A stretch of 64,000 bases of DNA from the NCBI RefSeq assembly GCF_037975245.1, contig NC_092570.1:19479418-19543417 (forward strand), in the 5' to 3' direction. Positions within the stretch are counted from its first letter, which is position 1. The number at the start of each line of letters is the position of its first letter. The notes under the pieces were generated by a model. The model saw nothing but the letters and a program-made list of their open reading frames with translations, had not been told where the DNA came from and searched no databases. Below are positions 9,964 to 24,440 of this stretch, in pieces. The DNA is from Apostichopus japonicus (lineage: Eukaryota > Echinodermata > Holothuroidea > Aspidochirotida > Stichopodidae). Both the position numbers and the translations under genes were made by a program.

Positions 9964-12900
9964 TGTCCTACCATAACAGGTAACTCACAACATAATGAAA
10001 CTTGTTTGCTACTGCGCCAAATTGAGTAGGAACTTTGGTGCATGGATAAAGCACAGTACGTAACATAGGAGCCAGGGTAATTGTATGCGTAACGTACACT
10101 ACTTGGATATATAATTAGGATGATGCTGAGTCCCAATGGAAATTAAGATTGGCAAAAGTGTTAACCTAATAAATGAAATATTTCATATGCAGTAGTGGAT
10201 CCACAATTTCTCAAAAAGGGGTGAGGTCGAGGTGCCATTACTCACTAAAATGGTGCATGTTTAAGAAAACCACATTAATGAGTGAATGATTGGCTAAAGG
10301 TGATTCTTAGTATGTTAAAATGTAATATTATTGAAATGTTAGTCACTAATTGCAACTTCACGTCTATAAGATGCAGTCATAATCAGTGAAGCTTTGAACA
10401 TTTCCCAGAGATATAATATTCAGCCTCGCTGCAGGCCTTATAAACATGACAGAGTAAATAAATGCCTAAAGAAATGGTTTCCTAGTTTATCACAACAAAA
10501 CCCTTAACCCCAAAGTTGGTAATTAACCTTATGAATATTTTATATTATGATCAGCCTCATCCCACATGCTATTTCAAATCTTACTTTAAACCACATTCAA
10601 ACCATCTTTTTTTATATTCAGTACTTTTAAGTGTTTTGAGTTTTTAATATACATGTACGAAAAGTGCATAAGCTTCCCTGAGACCTCTACTAGTCTGTTA
10701 CAGCTTTCATATTGTTCTTAACCTGTAACACTTATTTATAGAAATGTCCTTGCACCGGTATTGCAGAATTAAGTCATCCAAGCGCACAGCTTGTGCAAAG
10801 GGCTTTGGTGAACTAACTGGTCGATTCACCTCCCCTGCTAATGCTAGGCGCAAGCCTCTGATCATGATGATGTTTTTAATATCTCTTTCTTCGCATCCAT
10901 ATGTGCCAGTGGTACGTATATCCTACGACTGCCGATACGGCGTTAAGCGATACAATCTTCTCATATATATCCAAGTGTTGAATGAGCTCTCAGCAACCGC
11001 AAAACAAGGAACGTTGTTTGGAACAACCAGTGTGAAGTGGATTTATTAGAAATCTTCAGAGACTAAATGGGGTGTGAATAGAAATTGTGATTTTATAATA
11101 AATTAGAGAATCGAAAACATTTTTGGGGATTTATTCTGAAGTAGTGGCATAGATATACACCCTTGAGATGAGATTTTCTTTAGCCAACATCTGAGCATAA
11201 TATCATACTACTTTCTAATTGTCATTTGATGTCTAAAATTCATATCCCTTTTTATTCTATATGCTATATGACTTTGACAATATGCAAACGTTGGAGTATG
11301 TAGTTGTCCATAATGGAATGTAAGCATACATACCAATGTGGCAGCAACAGAAGTATGTAATCAAAATGAAATTCAATATCTACCACATGCTGATAGTCAA
11401 ATCAGTGGTGTTGTGTATGTATGGATTGAGGGAGAGGGGGGGGTGGTGGAGGGGAGGAGTTAAAATAAAACACTTTCAGTTTCCTTTACCTTACATGTAG
11501 CCCCAACCCTAAAATATCTTCTATGATTTCTTCTCTTCGATGGAAAGTATGAAGGAAAGGGAGTTAATATTCGGTAGGTGGAATCAAGCAATCTGGATAG
11601 CCCTAAAAATTGAGGAAAATACAGGGAAAAATTTAACATATGGAAAACACAGTGAATTAATTCAAGGATGGCTTTGAACAGACTTTTAGTGAAATACAAA
11701 TGCCAAGAGAAAGAGACAATTTTGAATAATATAAGTTTAGCTTTCTATTTATTTTGGATTTCAAGAAAAAGAAAGAATTTCTCAAAATGTTCGCTAACCT
11801 ACTTGGGTCGGGCCACAAACCTCTATGGAGCTGTCAGAGGCGAATCAAGAATTATTTAAAGGAGGGGATAAGCCTCAGGGATATTTGAGCCTCAGCCCTA
11901 TGTAGTGGGTCTGGGGTCCTCCTTCCCCCTGATAACAATGGAAGTTTAGATGTCTAATGGTGCATTATGAGACATACTTAGACAATAAACTAGGCCTTAA
12001 TGTTAGCTCTAAATGCAAGGTTATGCTCATATATAATCTTGATTAAATCACATGAGGTTGAAAAGGGGGAGGGAGGGGGGGGGGGTGGGAGTAAATGAAA
12101 ACCCAACTGAACCATTTCCACTGGTTGACAATATGGGAGGTGGACAGGGGTCACAGCCCACTGTGACTTATCAATTTTCATCTAAAATAAAATTCATCAT
12201 TAACCATATTTTTGTTAAAAAATGTAAAAGTTGCATTCTTGAGTAATGCTGAGTTGGCTGGTTAAACTTTAGAACCAAATACAAAAAAGCTGCGTTCGGT
12301 AAGTTTTATCTCTCTCAAACTAAAGTGGTATTGGAATGCAATCTGCACTCGTACAAATTAGATGTAAATGCACTGTAACTTACAGACCTGAAATTTTCTT
12401 GAAATCACCCTCCGTCAAATAAATTGAAAGAAATACCAGAAATGAATAAAAACTGTCGTGTATTTTTATGTACAAAAAAATCTATATATATTTGCTCAAT
12501 ATCTTGTCGTCTATCACTTACACAATGAACTGGACATATCTGAAATAATTGCAACTGTCATAGATTAATTATTCGAAACTAAAACTAAACAAAGAAATAG
12601 GTTTCAATATAAAGTTACATTAGCCCTAAACCAATTGGCTATAATTAAGCAACCATGTAACAAAGAAAATGACATTTATAGCTAAGATTTTTAAATGATG
12701 GCCTCTCCTCAGGAGAATTTTAACATTCTTTAGAATTTATGCCCAAAATACTTGAATTGGATAACGCAGTATGGTCATTACCATCATCATAATAACATGT
12801 GGCAACTGTGTATACAGAGCGCCCTCTATAATCAATTTGCCATCTTAGTACTCATGGCTGTAAAATTTAAAATTCCGAAACTGGTTGTTAAACGATTAAG

Positions 12901-15900
12901 AAAAACTATTCTTTACTGCCAACATATAGATATATGTTAAGCTTGGCTAAACCGAGACCATACAATTCTGTTTCTTAATTTACACCCAAGCTTTATAATA
13001 CTTAATATTCAAGAAACCACTTCATAAAGTTTGCCTTTCTCATTCTGTAAGTGTAATTATGTGGTGCCATCATACATATATTACAACAAAAAAAGACATA
13101 AAAACAAGTTAAACAGAAGTATAAAAACTCAAGTAAGAAAGAACAATGTAAACAAGCACCAAAAATGAAGAAGGGGAAATAATATGCAATAACACAGAAA
13201 CTAAATTAGCTTGCATTTGTCACTGCATTTCAGTCCTGCATTCAAATCAAATATTTTTTTTATCGCCTAATCATATTTTAATTTGCATCCACAGGACTTG
13301 AAAATGTACATATTGGAAAGAAATGGGATGGGATGTATATATATATAGTACAGTAGATAATGTTTGACTAAATGTTCAACTTCCAAGAATGAGAACAGAA
13401 TAAGGGAGTACGGCAGTTGTGTGAAGACAGGTGCAAGAGGCAAACGAAAGGATGTAACAAAAAGATATAAATCCATTTTGAAAGAGGAAAGAAATTATGG
13501 TAATTACTTTACATCATAATTACAAACCCGGTGAACTACCAACTGAAATATCCAACCATCAGTCAATAGATTATTTATCCCGAGGTCACCGTTTAGAATC
13601 TTAATCATGAGGTCACAGCCTAGAATCCTGTTCCAGCCAATCATGTCTTTGCACTTTCGATAATCCAGGTCAAGTCACAGCTGCTACCATATCAGAGTTG
13701 GATGTTAATTCCAAATTTTTGGGTTAAACTACTGATATTACCATTAAATTAAACACTTTATAACTAATTGGGTGTGGATACTTTCAATGACCTCACATGA
13801 CTCCATTTCTTAGGTCACCCCACTCACTTTACTCTTTGTTCCATTATAGTAAATATTTATCAAAATCCTGGTCAACTGCCATCGATTCAAAATCCACCGC
13901 CATATTTAATGAGTTCCTCAAACTTTACCACCTGATATGGCTTAAGTTTGTCAACTGTGTAAAGTTCACAGAGAGAATGTAGAGACTTGCATATCACTTC
14001 AAAGTAAATGTCGGAAGGTTACTAATTTTTTCAACCCTTTTCAACCATTCCATGCAGTCACCATTCTGGAAAATGGAACAGACCTTGGGAGAAGGTCAGG
14101 AGGATCATCTTAGTGAACTCACCTTTTATTACACTCACGTGATACATGTGCGTTCATTAATTTCGGTATTGATGATTCCTCATACTTTGCCCAATACCTC
14201 GGACAATCAGGGGTAACCAAAATACCTAAAAATTATTTGTGTTTATAGTTATCATTGTGCAGAACAAGCAATCTGCTGCATCATGGACAGCAATTTAATC
14301 CAGGAATTCCTTCCACCTTCTTAAACAAGAAGCAACCTCTTTTCCGACTATTTTTTGCAGATGGACAGACAATGTAGGGTCCTGCTGTCCCGTACGGTTT
14401 TGTCTAAACATTTCTGATTTTCACTTACGTAACGATTCAGTTCTTCTTGTTCATGAAAAAGAGCTGTAACCTTCACAACCAAACACAATGTTTCTGTAAT
14501 TCAGAGGAGTCAGTCTGCAGCTGCAACTGAGTGATGCACTACAGTTTACATGGCAAAAGACTCCCCCCTACCCCCTACCCCAATCTCCTGCCTTTGCATT
14601 GTGGTAGGGGCTACAATGCATTTGGACTTTGTCTGAAATGTCATATATCTCATTTTCTAAACTTACATCAGCATCCAGGTGGATTTACAAAATCACGAAT
14701 AAATGGCCGGATTTTAACAAACAAATTTTTGGCAGAAAACTTTCCTGATGGTCATCTGGCCATTTGCCAGTCCAATCTGAGCACAATATGGTCAATTGTT
14801 GATTGCAACAGACCTTCAACTTTTCTGATCTTGTAAGCCATATTGCCATTTTCACTTCAAACCTAGTACCATTTCCATGTAAGGGTACCCTTTCACACAA
14901 AGCAGAGAGGGAGGAGAGGGGGTAACCCCTTAAACTAAGTCCCCTGGCAATGACGACTTTTTTGCTTGTCTGTAGATAAAATATGGTATCCCTACATAGT
15001 GATACACTATCTATCATTATTAATATACATGAAACATCTATGCTATCATATAGGCCATAACAACTCCATTGTTGATACATGAACGCTGCTGAAACATGCT
15101 GTGTTTGATTAGATGTCCTCTTAAACATTGTAACTCAATTGATTACACTTCAAGGTCAATTTCAAGATGAAGGAAAGAACAAGGGAGATGCATGGCAGGG
15201 AGATTAAGATCATTTACAAGCCTTCGGCGGTAAATGGCAAAATCTGTCCTCAGCTGCCAACTTGCCGTCACCCACAATGTGATATTTCAAACTGCACAGC
15301 ACCACACCCATACCCATACCCTTCCCATACCACAGCATATATGCTGACCCAGTGTATATATCACTGTATTAGCCCTTCTCTACTGATATTAGCTGTAACA
15401 CAACATATCCTACAAACTGATCCGACCATTGAACGATTCCTGGTAACAGCATATGTCATGGGAGTTAATTTGTTCAGAAATCATTAAAACACCAATCGCA
15501 CAGTAGTTCCTGCTTTTTCCTGTCTGCCCAATTACTCAATTAACTCATTATGTATTTGTGCATCTCCACCACAGTAATCTGTGACGTAGAGAGAGGAGAC
15601 AGAACATGATAGCAGTTACTAATTAACCTACATGGTTTTCTGTTTGTTGCTGATCCACATAAAACTAATACAAATTCTCCTTCTTTTTTGCAATTAGATT
15701 TTTCTTGAGCCCTTTGAAATCGTACTTTTGACGATGTTGATATCGTCTGAGATACAGTATATAAAAATATGAACTAATGATATATAAACTATGTATCACA
15801 CACATTGTAATAGACTTTATATGTTAATACTATACAACTATCACATTAATGAATTTTAACTACACACGTATATAATCTATACCGGTATTGAGTCCATCAA

Positions 15901-16509
15901 TCAGAAGGCTTCTAATATAAGAGGCAATTCTTAAAGTAGTTTTACAGTTTATAAGTGAATCGAGATATTAGCATGAAATATTAACATGACACATCATTTT
16001 GATTTGATATCCATGCATGATAAGCTTGCATGAACATTAATGGATTACATCAAAGCCCAATTGTTCAGACAATTAATAGGCAGGCATATGTTGCTTACTT
16101 CCATGCCTGTGTCTCCAGAATACCTATAGTTACGTATACCCCAACCACCTGCCACAGCCACTACAATAAAGCTGTGGTGAAGAAGAAAGATGTTTGGAAA
16201 CAAAATTCCACTTTCCTATTTTACATGAAACAGGTAACAACCTTGTCCATGGAAGACTCTGCTCTGTCATCATTTGCATAGTTACCTTTGTTTGAATTGA
16301 CCATGGACACTTTGATTGCTGGTGAGTCTTAGACTAGGTTTTTTCAGTCAATTGCATTTGTGGTCAGAAGAATGTCTGTAAGAATCCACATAGACTTATC
16401 TTATTTGTCATTCTCAATTACTTTATGGCTATAATCAACTCAACAGTCAAATTATTACTAAACATTTGACATTCATTTTAAATTCCTAAACTACTTTGCT
16501 GCCCTCTTT

Positions 16510-16563
16510 CATCTACTGCCCTCTAAGCATCTACTGCCCTCTAAGCATCTACTGCCCTCTAAG
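16510..16563. repeat. 18-bp tandem repeat, three copies
   Basis: The unit CATCTACTGCCCTCTAAG occurs three times in a row without mismatch. Degenerate versions of its GCTGCCCTC core flank it on both sides (16495-16510 and around 16600-16625), so it has expanded from a local motif. Confidence 0.9.
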
Positions 16564-19500
16564 ATACCTAGTTTACAACTGTACCCTTCTACTCTGGCTG
16601 CCCTTTATTACTTTGCTGCTCTCTTCAACAGATAAGGAACAATTCATAACCCTAAGAGCAACTTTCTTGTACTAATTATCTGCACCTAAATTTGAGGCAA
16701 CCAGTACACAATAAAGTATCATGATTGCCTCCAAACACTATCAGTCTACAGATTGCTTTAAATTTCCATAAGTACTTTGCTACCAGTTTCTGACCACTCA
16801 ATACTATTCTGAATGTTATATATGACAATAAAGTTTCTCATAGATAGGGCAATGGCTTTGAGGTTGCATGGCAGTAAAATGCATACTGACCTTTGTACAT
16901 GTGTGACCATTCAGGTTTCAAAGAATATATATATACCAACCTAGTCATGTATACCAACATATAAGACTTTTCAAGTCCATCAATTTTAACAACAATGTAG
17001 CTCATTTATCAATCATCTGCACATTGCTTGGTACATGATACTAAGCTATTAACACCTAAATTTAAAAAGACAAAATAGTTAATACTGACTGTAAGATAAT
17101 TGGATGGAAATGCAATATTTAAAATTCTTTTTAAAACACTTTTATTCACTAGTAAGTTAATCAACCAAGATTTCTTTCTAAACATTTTCACACCAAGATC
17201 TATAAAGATGGTTATGTTAAGTTTTGGTTCACTTGGAAGTTTTCCTTCTTTTTTGAAATTTTTATATATTTTTTTATACTTTTTATATGGACAGTGAAGG
17301 GGAGGGACTCCTGTAACATGAGGTCCCTCACAGCACACATCCAAATACAATATTAAATATTTCTAGAAATGAATTACATTATGGATGTCATCTGTACATC
17401 AATAGAAGCAGTAATGTGATTTGCAGTTTGACAACATAAGCAGTTACTAAATTTGTATTTGAGCTATTTAGAGCAACTGATTGCCTGGTATGTTAAATGC
17501 TGGTTATTAAGTATAACTAGCATTACACATACATAGTGTTTTGGCCACTACATTCAATCAAGTTTAATATTACTTTGTTTCATTTGAGACTTGTGCAATA
17601 TTTCTTCTGAACACGATGTGCTAGTTATAGCTCACAATTTGAACTTTCTGGAATATGTTTGACAATAAGCATAATGTATTAGCCCTTGACTCATTTATGC
17701 AAAGTAGGTTAGGCTTAGAGGATGAAACAGTGATATATATGCCTAGGATTAACTTATCATCGTTTGGTTTCAGAAACAGATCAGACTTTATCTAGGACGT
17801 GCAAGCATCAGTTGTCACACTTAATCAGTACAGCAGGTTCTCTCTTTTAATACTCAATCTTACTCAACTTTATAACCATGTTGTGACCTCCTTCTTTTCC
17901 GTAAATAAAGAACTCATTGACATGTTCATCAGTTCTTTTCTTTTTAAGTCACACACCGGCAGAAACCAAGACGAGACAAATTACCTCGACAAATACTTTG
18001 CAATCCTTCTTCCATCTCATGTCTGACAATTTCTGAGTCAAAACTTAAAAGCTTCCCTAATGTCGAGTGTCAGAAGAAATAAAAGTGGTTAACTACAAGG
18101 TTGACAAGCAATTTGCAGAGAGATTCAGAGAGTAGCGTATGAATTAGACAAACCTAATCGGAGCTCTCGATATGACCGATCTGGCTATAACACAATCCAA
18201 TATGGAAGCCATTGACTGACTTTGTACACAGCCGGTCTCTCAGATTGACTTGATAAATTACAGTTATTTGCTTTTTAATATCCTGAACTGTGCAACCAAT
18301 TTAACCTAATTTACTAATAAGAAAGGTTTGTTGTATCTATGACAGTGAAACTCAAATCAAACAGAGGGTGAAGGTAAGACAGGGAGGAACATAGGGTTAG
18401 ATTGAGGGGGAGAACATGGGGCACTGAATTCTAAAACATCACTCCTAAATCATCAAGTGGAATATATTGTTAAATAGATCCACTGGAGATATTCCATATT
18501 TGTTTGAATTCTTTAGCAACTACTAACCTATTAAATATACCAATTTTATAAATCCCAACAAATCAAGGATAAAAAAAAAACATGACAACCATTGATCAAC
18601 TTCAATACTGTAGAACAAATCAACTTAAGAAATTTCAAAATATTTATATGCAATTTAAACTAAAGTTTGTTGCAACAGAATCCCATTTTTCGAAGGAAAA
18701 CAAAAAATTTGGGGGTGCAGCAAACCTTTCATAAATTTGACCAAGTAATGAAATGAATGTTTCAAAGATTGAGTGGAACATGAAGGAAATACTTATTTTA
18801 CACATTTCTAAATCGAAAGTAATCCACACTTTAAAGTGATAATTGCAACACCTAAAACTCAGCAGAAATGTAACAGGGATAACAAAGAGAGAGTTAGTGA
18901 CACAGCATTTGTTAGATATGCTAAAGTGGTCACTAAGCCTCAACAATCAAGCTTTTCAGCATGATTTCTTTTAGGTTTTGGAATACTAATATTTATGGTA
19001 TTAATATTTTTTTGAAAAACTGTGTTCACATGTTAACATGACGACATACACTGAGCAAAGCAGTTTTTACAGCATTTTGATAAAATTACGAGTTCAACCT
19101 CATGTGATACCGAGAAATTGCGTTTTTTTCCGGGTATAAACCAAGCGCGGTCTTACCAGGTTGAACCCATAATGCTACATTGGATGGTACTGTTGTTTAC
19201 TCTTCAGTCTCTTTAAGATTTAGCTATTCAATGAGAGAGGAATTATAAATCTCTTAGAAATTAGAAAAACTCATCAGTGGAACTTGAATACATTTAATCT
19301 CATTCTTTGTTTGGATGATGCAACACAACAAAGCAACAGGCATTTACAATCTTGAAAAATTACCGACACTTAAACTGAGACCTACCACACTGTCATATAC
19401 CAGTGATTCCTAGCCTAGCCTACTTTGCATAAAATAAACTGAGCTGAAAGTGATTGTTTTTAAGTAGTAGGGGTTGTACAGGAAAGCTTAAATGTGCCTT

Positions 19501-21769
19501 TTGTTGGATAAAAGTCGACAATTTCATTGACCTTGTAGAAGAACACTTCTTGAGTAATTTAAGTAAATCTTGCGATAAGTGGAGGACAATGGTTACACTA
19601 AGTCACCAGCTATAATAGAGTCCAAAATGTGTGAATCTATACAATACAACAAAATAAGATGAAAAAAAAACAAACTATATATCATAACACACAATATTCA
19701 AAAGATAACTTTCAGATGGTATTAATTCATACTCACAAATTATCCCTGAGTAGTTTATAATTTCTGCATTAAAGTCAACATTTTTACTCCCTTTCATTTT
19801 TATCAACCTTCATACTTTTTTATTGATGAAATGTTTCTGTAGTAAATTACTCTGAGGTATTTAGATGGTGGTATGTTGCTGAAGGCTCATAATATTTATG
19901 TTTCTATTGATACCCGGTTTTAAAGTTAACACATTTTCAAAGAACAAAATCCGTTCCAAAAGTTTCAATACGAAAACATCCGACAACTCGAATGGAAGTT
20001 GCACACACTGAGATGGCTGTAAGAGAATACGCAAAAGCAGTATCATAAAGAAACATGCTGTGGGCACAAAGATGCTGTGTAAACACTGTATGATCAGCAA
20101 TAAATTTATCTGAAGCTGTTTGGATGTATCATGTGGCAAAAAACTCCTTGAGTAACAAATAATAATACAATAACATTCATTTTCTCAGTCTGCTCTCAAC
20201 TTTGCAGTCATGACCCTCTCTTCCTAAATAGAAATAAGTCTCCACCCCTCCCCCCCCCCACATCTTTCACTCTTCTACTGTACCCCTTTACCACTTCCTA
20301 AAACATTAGACTCACACAAGCTCTTTCTTTTTATATCTTGCAAAGATGTCATATGAAATCATGTGTCAGTATAAACTACAAAACATTTTATGATGTTTGA
20401 CAAATGAGCAGGACTGTGATCTATAGTACTACCACTTTGTGTTTCGTTTTCAAACAAAATACTTTTCATGTTTTCCCACAAATGAAATAACAGAACCGTG
20501 ACTAAGAAATTGTAAAGCAAAAGTTCAATTTCTACAGTATTCCTGCAGTCACTAGTAACTTTGTCTGTCACAGTTCTACGCTTTCAGCTCTCTTGATGAC
20601 TTAACGATGATTTCTTTAGGAATCATTTTACCAAAGAGCAAATTTAAAACACAGAGTCCTTGTCCCAATTGTGCCATTCCTGACCAGCTCATATATTATG
20701 TTTTGACCAACATAATTATCTCTTAAAATATGCTAGAATGACCAATATGGTCAAACAAGGGGCCAAATTTTATAACCAAGACAATACCACAATCATCATG
20801 GACAGTCTATGCTAAACAGAAATGACGAAGAAGACACTAATTGCTGATATAAAGCAAACTTGGAACTTCTTGTACAACTTTTGGATAATTTCAAGAAATT
20901 TTAACATGTTTTTTGCAAACATAAAATTAGTGGTAGTACCATGATCATGAGAGGCTATGAGTGGCTTTATTTATGACTAGTAATTAACTCTGACAACAGG
21001 GAGAAATCCTTTCAACAATTGAACCACAAAATCTCAGAATTCATCAAACCTCCAAAAAAAAGTCATATTTTATCCATTTTAGGTCAACAAAATTTTGAGG
21101 GTATCGGACCTCACGTTAGACCAAAATGTCACTTCCTCGTCTCTCTGTGAATGTTAATCTGTCATCTGAGTGGCTTTCAATGTGACAGTTTGAGTTACAC
21201 CACTGAGGAGGGCCAAACTAAGACCACGGACAGACTGATGTAGTAACTATTGTGGAAATGCTGTTAAAGTGCAAAAGAGACTTTTATGTGTTAAGTTCTA
21301 AAGTTCAATACACATCTGTATATAATGGTGCATTTTGTTTGAAATGAATGTTCAAGGGAAATATTATAGAGGACATAAGGTTTTACTTTTCATAATGTGA
21401 TTGCTTTCTTATTGCAATTTCTATGCACTCACAACAATTGAATGCATACATTTCTTCAACCAAAAGTCTTCCAGTTATACAGGCCAAAGTCCTGAAATTT
21501 GCTAAACAATGTGCTAAACTTCAAAAATTAACAAATTTTCTGTGGCAAAATAAATTGGAAAGGAAGATAATTAGAAACTTTAGTACACGAAAGGAATATT
21601 TTGATTCACATCAGGGCTCGCATTACATTTCTGGGTGAACAAGGGGATCTTGTATTTCCAAATTTATTGAAAGTATTATTACTTCATCTTGTTACCTTTG
21701 TGCGTAGTTGAAATAAACAATGTACTTCAGCTGAAGTGATTGGTTTTGATACCTTTACCAATGTGATAT

Positions 21770-22600
21770 TGTGTAAGAGTCCTGATCTCTCATTGTGACA
21801 TAAAGCTAGCTTTCTTTAATACTGGTGTCTATAATTTATAGGTTAATGAGTAACTTTCATCTATAGAGTCTAGTTTATATCTCTCTTCATCCAGTCACGC
21901 ACTTAGCATTCTTTCTTAGTGTCTATTTTTCCACCTGAGATATGAATACTTATCTATGGACTAAAGCCATCCCTACTAATCCAGTAACATCCAACTGACA
22001 TTCCTACCTGGTCTATGTGTTTTCAGCCTGAGTAACAACCTATATATCTGGAGTCTAGCCAACCCTCCACCTCCTGGTCCAGTGACAGACAACTGGCATT
22101 CTTCACTGGTGTATGTAATTTTCACTAGATAAGCGTCTTTCAACGGTATCAAATCATGCCTTCAACGTACCCAGAAATCTACAGCTAACGTTCTCCACTG
22201 GTGTCTGTATCCTACACGCCAGTAACATTGATATAGCGTCCAGTTTATGCCTCTTCATCCAGTGATATATCGCTGACATTAATTGTTCATGCTGAAGAAC
22301 TATTGTCATTCATCATTATCTCATAACACACAGTTGCTATTTTTAGGTGGTTCTTTACTGCTACATAGGTAACAGTCATCTAGAGTAGATAGGTGGGCCA
22401 CATGTGGCCCGCAGGCCCTGTGTCACCCACCTATATACTCTAGATGACTCTAAAGAACCAAATGAAAATGGTAAAAAGAAGTCCTTTTTATTCAGCCCAC
22501 TGTGGCCCACAAGATCAATTGTTCCCCCACTCCTGATCTAGAGAGCCATTCAATTCCTCCTCCTCACCCAGTGACCTACAGCTAAAAATGTATCTTTAAT
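21770..22600. repeat. Degenerate tandem array, period ~90-98 bp, about seven units
   Basis: The words 'TC.TCATCCAGTGAC', 'A.CTGACATTC', 'ACTGGTGTCTGTA' and 'ATAGAGTCTAG' recur in the same order. The CCAGT anchor lies near 21891, 21981, 22079, 22170 and 22259, and, after a transposon insertion, near 22568; an earlier unit starts near 21790. Copies differ by many substitutions and small indels. The array lies downstream of the FBXO45 stop codon on its strand and could be in its 3' UTR or 3' flank. No open frame persists across units. Confidence 0.7.
22386..22535. mobile_element. Non-autonomous hAT-like element, 150 bp, with 8-bp TSD
   Basis: The block is flanked by identical 8-mers ATCTAGAG at 22378-22385 and 22536-22543, as expected for hAT transposition. 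Its ends, TAGATAGGTGGGCC and CCCCCACTCCTG, are imperfect inverted repeats. The interior contains ACATGTGGCCCGCAGG and GTGGCCCAC, like the 'GTGGCCCGC...CCCACCCCTG' style of many hAT short elements. It interrupts the ~90-bp tandem array, so it is younger than the array. No transposase is encoded. An inverted copy of its left junction lies inside it. Confidence 0.7.
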
Positions 22601-23997
22601 CTCCAGCATGAATAAGGTTCATGGTTTGAAAACTGCTTGGAAACAAAGATATCGTGTGCAATCGCACGGTCTGTGTACACACCACGAAGAGTCTTACAGC
22701 CATTTCACAGAAAACAGTCTTTGAGGAGAGCGGTTTCAATTTCATCTTTCCTCTATTTTACTGTGTCTGATTAGAATCTAGATTCCTGTGATTTCATTAC
22801 TCTTGGCAGTTTTTCACACGTAAACGTCTCCGGTCGTGGTGTTACAACAGCTGTCATTTCGTGCATACCTGTATGGCAATCTTGCCTGGTTACACATGGA
22901 TGGGTTTAGACAAACCCTGTGGATTTACCTCTAAAAATAAAAAATCTGTGCTTCTGCTGGATGGGAATATTAAATGTAAAAAATGAGTTTTCAGTTTCCA
23001 GAGAGAGGGTAATAAAATTTTACCCCTGCTCCCTCAGGTCAAGTCTTTTTACTTCCATTTCTTTCAGAGAGTAAAAAAGAGGAGGATGCAATTTATCCAA
23101 TCATATCAGATCGTGGCCATCCCAGATGTCAAAACATATCCGTTGCATAGCTAAAGTTAATTACCTGACTCTTCCCTAACTTTACCTTTCTTGAAATGTT
23201 GTCACAGCTTTCATCAATATGGATTTTGTAATCGATATTGCAATGCTTAATTGTAACTTACTTGCATTACCATTCCTTGAAACCAAAAGTATGAACAAGA
23301 TTTAAAAAAAAAAAATTAAAGTATGTTTTTTTTAACAGGAAGATGAGAGGATATTAACAGCTTTGTTAGAATCTTAATCATATTGGTTGTATAACAAGAC
23401 TAGCAACTGGATTCTGTTACGCAGCTGCTGTCAACGCACAGTAAAACACTATGAAAGTTCACAAGGGTGCTGAGAATGTGGGGAGACAGGTAAGCGAGGA
23501 TGCAAGTCGATATTGCCCGTTCAATAAAGACTTCAAGAGGAACAATGAGCAACCGTTCTGAGTACTTATACAGTACCAGGGAATAATTTATCCGGGATCG
23601 CATAGCAAAACCCTATGCAAAAAGGTCAAATTGGTTTACAAGTCCAAGATGTAAAGTAGTTTTCTTTACATAGGAACCACAGTATTTAATAGGAGACAAA
23701 TTCATAGCCTTCAAAACCACTACAGAAAATCTGAACACTAAATTATTCTCTGTGTAGTACTATCCATTATTAATCACTATTCCCGACTTTCCGCTCGCTA
23801 GAGGTGACTCCGGCCTGCACGGTGGGTGCAACTCTTGTCACATGTTTGTCTGTCGACTGGTGGCTATGTATAGAATGGAAGTGTGACAGATTCAATGCTG
23901 AGATGTACAGATAGCCAGCATAAACTGAGCCAATACATAGACATGAAAATCCACTACTCTTTGTAGAGCTAGACTCTCAATCTGCTGAGAAGAGTGC

Positions 23998-24440
23998 TCC
24001 AGTGTGGAGATAATTTGGTCAGCCACAGACTTACACACAAGGTTAAAGGTGGAACATTGAATAAACTTTAGATTCTTTAATATTATCATCATAACTGAAT
24101 GATTTGTAGCATTTTGCTAAAAAAAAGGCGGAAAAATTTCACTTTTACACTTTACAACCTTCACTCCATTTGTCAATGGAAATGTCTGGATTTGTAACCA
24201 GGCTTCACTCTGGAATTGTGAAGAAGACTGCCCCTAGATAACAATTTTGTCGGCCAAAGACTTACCCACAAGGTGGACCATTGAATAAGTTTTAAATGTT
24301 CTAAAATATGACCAAGGATTAAACTAATAAAACTGAATGATTTTTTAAGCATTCTGCTAAAGTTGGGAATTAAATTTAATATGTTAAAAAAAAATACTTT
24401 AATACTTTCTTTAATCCATTTGTCAATGTGAAACTTCTAT
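23998..24440. repeat. Diverged tandem duplication, unit ~225 bp
   Basis: Two segments run parallel. In each, 'AATTTGGTC/GTCGGCCA.AGACTTAC.CACAAGGT' is followed by 'CATTGAATAA', 'AACTGAATGATTT', 'GCATT.TGCTAAA' and 'CCATTTGTCAATG' at matching spacing. The first copy ends near 24185 and the second near 24440. It ends about 400 bp from the FBXO45 stop codon on the 3' side, so it may belong to the FBXO45 3' UTR. Confidence 0.7.

Noticed and set aside
10744-11049. 101-codon plus-strand frame with basic N-terminus
   Set aside because: No similarity to a known family. Somewhat richer GC, but no acceptor/donor or signal to support a gene.
14685-15128. 147-codon minus-strand open frame
   Set aside because: No recognisable motif, low-complexity stretches, and no associated splice sites or poly(A) signal. 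Its length is compatible with chance.
20930-20960. 13-nt identity to an internal part of U1 snRNA (ACCATGATCATGA)
   Set aside because: Flanking bases do not match U1, and the string is largely the palindrome ATGATCAT. Treated as chance.
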